The position numbers were made by a program, and so were the translations under genes. Source: Shewanella electrica (lineage in GTDB: Bacteria; Pseudomonadota; Gammaproteobacteria; Enterobacterales; Shewanellaceae). Taken from it: a stretch of 64,000 bases of DNA. Shown in pieces: positions 62,956-64,000 of the stretch. Within the stretch, counting starts at the first letter, position 1; the number at the start of each line of letters is the position of its first letter. Below the pieces are notes generated by a model, which was not told the DNA's origin, did not search any database, and worked only from the letters and a program-made list of their open reading frames with translations. The DNA lies in contig NZ_JAKOGG010000012.1 of NCBI RefSeq assembly GCF_022321485.1, positions 48,224 to 112,223 on the forward strand. Reading direction: 5' to 3'.

Positions 62956-64000
62956 TTAGCTGTCCGTTTTTTCCTGACTGAACAGGGCGTCGATAAAGTC
63001 CTTGGCATCAAAGGTACGCAGATCATCAATCTGCTCGCCGACGCCGATATGACGAATAGGAATACCAAATTTATCGGCGATAGCAAAGATCACTCCGCCT
63101 TTGGCGGTGCCATCTAACTTACTGATAGTGATGCCAGTAACGCCAACCGCTTCGTGGAATAACTGCGCTTGGCTAATGGCATTTTGGCCGGTGCCAGCAT
63201 CCAAGGTGAGCATCACTTCATGCGGCGCATTTGGGTCGAGTTTTTTCATCACTCGCACCACTTTTTTCAGCTCTTCCATCAAGTGTGATTTGTTCTGCAA
63301 ACGTCCTGCGGTGTCGGCAATCAATACATCCACACCACGCGCTTTAGCGGCCTGCAAGGCGTCAAACAATACCGATGCGCTATCGGCGCCGGTGTGCTGA
63401 GCAATCACAGGGATCTCGTTGCGTTGTCCCCACACTTGCAGCTGTTCAACGGCGGCAGCACGGAAGGTGTCACCCGCCGCTAGCATCACTTTTTTGCCTT
63501 GGCGTTGATACTGCTTAGCCAGCTTACCGATAGTGGTGGTTTTGCCCACACCGTTAACGCCGACCATTAACACCACAAATGGGCCGTCGCTGTTTTCTGG
63601 CACTAACGGCACGCTTACGGGTTCGATCATCGCCAGCATTTCGTCACGCATCAGGTCGTACAGGGCTTCGGCATTTTTCAACTGTTTGCGGTTGGCATGT
63701 TCGGTCAAGCTGTCGATCAGTTTACGGGTGGTGTCGACGCCGACATCAGCAATCAACAGCTGTTCTTCCAATTCGTCAAACAGATCATCATCAATCTTTT
63801 TACCGCGGAACAAGCCGATAAAACCGCTGCCGATGTTTTCGCTGGTGCGCATCAGACCGCGTTTTAGGCGAGCGAACAGGCCTTCACGTTTAGGCTTTTC
63901 TTGTGGCTCTGGCTGCACTTCTGCTTCTGCTTCTGCTTCTGCTTCTGCTTCTGCTTCTGCTTCTGCTTCTGCTTCTGCTTCTGCTTCTGCTTCTGCTTCT
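62956..64000 (-). CDS. ftsY: SRP receptor FtsY (5' end beyond window)
   Basis: At least 348 codons. The SRP GTPase NG domain is complete: G1 GVNGVGKTTTIGKLA, DTAGR (G3), TISKLDGTAKGG (G4), and C-terminal GEQIDDLRTFDA. It targets ribosomes making membrane proteins. The frame continues upstream of the GTG at 63918 through an Ala-Glu dipeptide tract to the window end with no stop. The acidic N-terminal A domain is usual in enterobacterial-type FtsY; an unbroken AE repeat is not. Confidence 0.95.
   Translation of the reverse strand, partial: EAEAEAEAEAEAEAEAEAEAEAEAEAEVQPEPQEKPKREGLFARLKRGLMRTSENIGSGFIGLFRGKKIDDDLFDELEEQLLIADVGVDTTRKLIDSLTEHANRKQLKNAEALYDLMRDEMLAMIEPVSVPLVPENSDGPFVVLMVGVNGVGKTTTIGKLAKQYQRQGKKVMLAAGDTFRAAAVEQLQVWGQRNEIPVIAQHTGADSASVLFDALQAAKARGVDVLIADTAGRLQNKSHLMEELKKVVRVMKKLDPNAPHEVMLTLDAGTGQNAISQAQLFHEAVGVTGITISKLDGTAKGGVIFAIADKFGIPIRHIGVGEQIDDLRTFDAKDFIDALFSQEKTDS
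63919..64000 (-). repeat. Hexanucleotide tandem repeat (GCAGAA)n within ftsY
   Basis: At least 13.7 perfect copies of TTCTGC on the plus strand (GCAGAA on the minus), reaching the window edge. Frame is preserved: each unit codes Ala-Glu. Changes in unit number alter only domain length, not the frame. Confidence 0.95.

Noticed and set aside
63919-64000. Phase-variable on/off switching of ftsY by the repeat
   Set aside because: The unit is six bases, so slippage cannot change the frame, and ftsY is essential.

Overview
The window is chromosomal DNA of a gammaproteobacterium, most probably Shewanella or a close relative in the Alteromonadales. This rests on gene order and content: cpxRA divergent from cpxP-fieF, glnLG behind a DUF4124 gene, a compact menDHCE operon, rpoH next to ftsX-ftsE-ftsY, an anaerobic respiratory nrfBCD set, many chemotaxis and c-di-GMP genes, and Shewanella-like FieF and RpoH sequences. 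I ran no database search, so genus and gene names come from motif and family recognition.

Layout. 0-11 kb: a FUSC membrane protein, a YqhD-like alcohol dehydrogenase, a DUF4124 protein, glnLG with NtrC sites in front, then fieF, cpxP and cpxRA around a shared region with CpxR boxes, and trmL. 11-17.6 kb: a NhaR-like LysR regulator divergent from dabB-dabA (energy-coupled CO2 hydration/DIC uptake), a di-haem cytochrome c peroxidase and an unrecognised membrane protein. 18-21.5 kb: a chemoreceptor, then a CooA-like haem CO sensor followed by cowN, each preceded by a match to the CooA operator. 21.7-37.8 kb: an M16 peptidase pair, a small gene with an in-frame stop, a GGDEF/EAL protein, a DTW tRNA-modifying enzyme, an EamA exporter, LysR regulator, DUF4145/Sel1 protein, YciC-like, DUF2780, TerB and HDOD proteins, a YjeH-like exporter divergent from an Lrp regulator, and an OprB-like porin. 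37.8-42.6 kb: an unexplained 0.8 kb stretch, then nrfBCD without nrfA, a DUF2726-like membrane protein and a LysR regulator. 42.7-47.8 kb: menDHCE for menaquinone.

47.8-52.5 kb is an accessory island. It holds an AT-rich OLD-family ATPase/TOPRIM nuclease and a CatA-like acetyltransferase between four copies of a long non-coding repeat. The repeat is a train of very short hairpins, many closed by GNA triloops. Arms differ between copies but stay complementary, and one copy carries a 78-bp palindromic insertion inside a hairpin loop. I do not know a name for this element.

52.5-60.1 kb: a MetE-like methyltransferase gene behind MetJ boxes, then a three-gene set on the minus strand (two paralogous large lipoproteins and an exported MORN-type repeat protein) of unknown function. 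60.2-64 kb: rpoH, ftsX, ftsE and an incomplete ftsY whose N-terminal Ala-Glu tract is encoded by a hexanucleotide tandem repeat running off the window.

The observations I rate highest are the self-contained cooA-cowN CO-response module and the covarying micro-hairpin repeats of the island.
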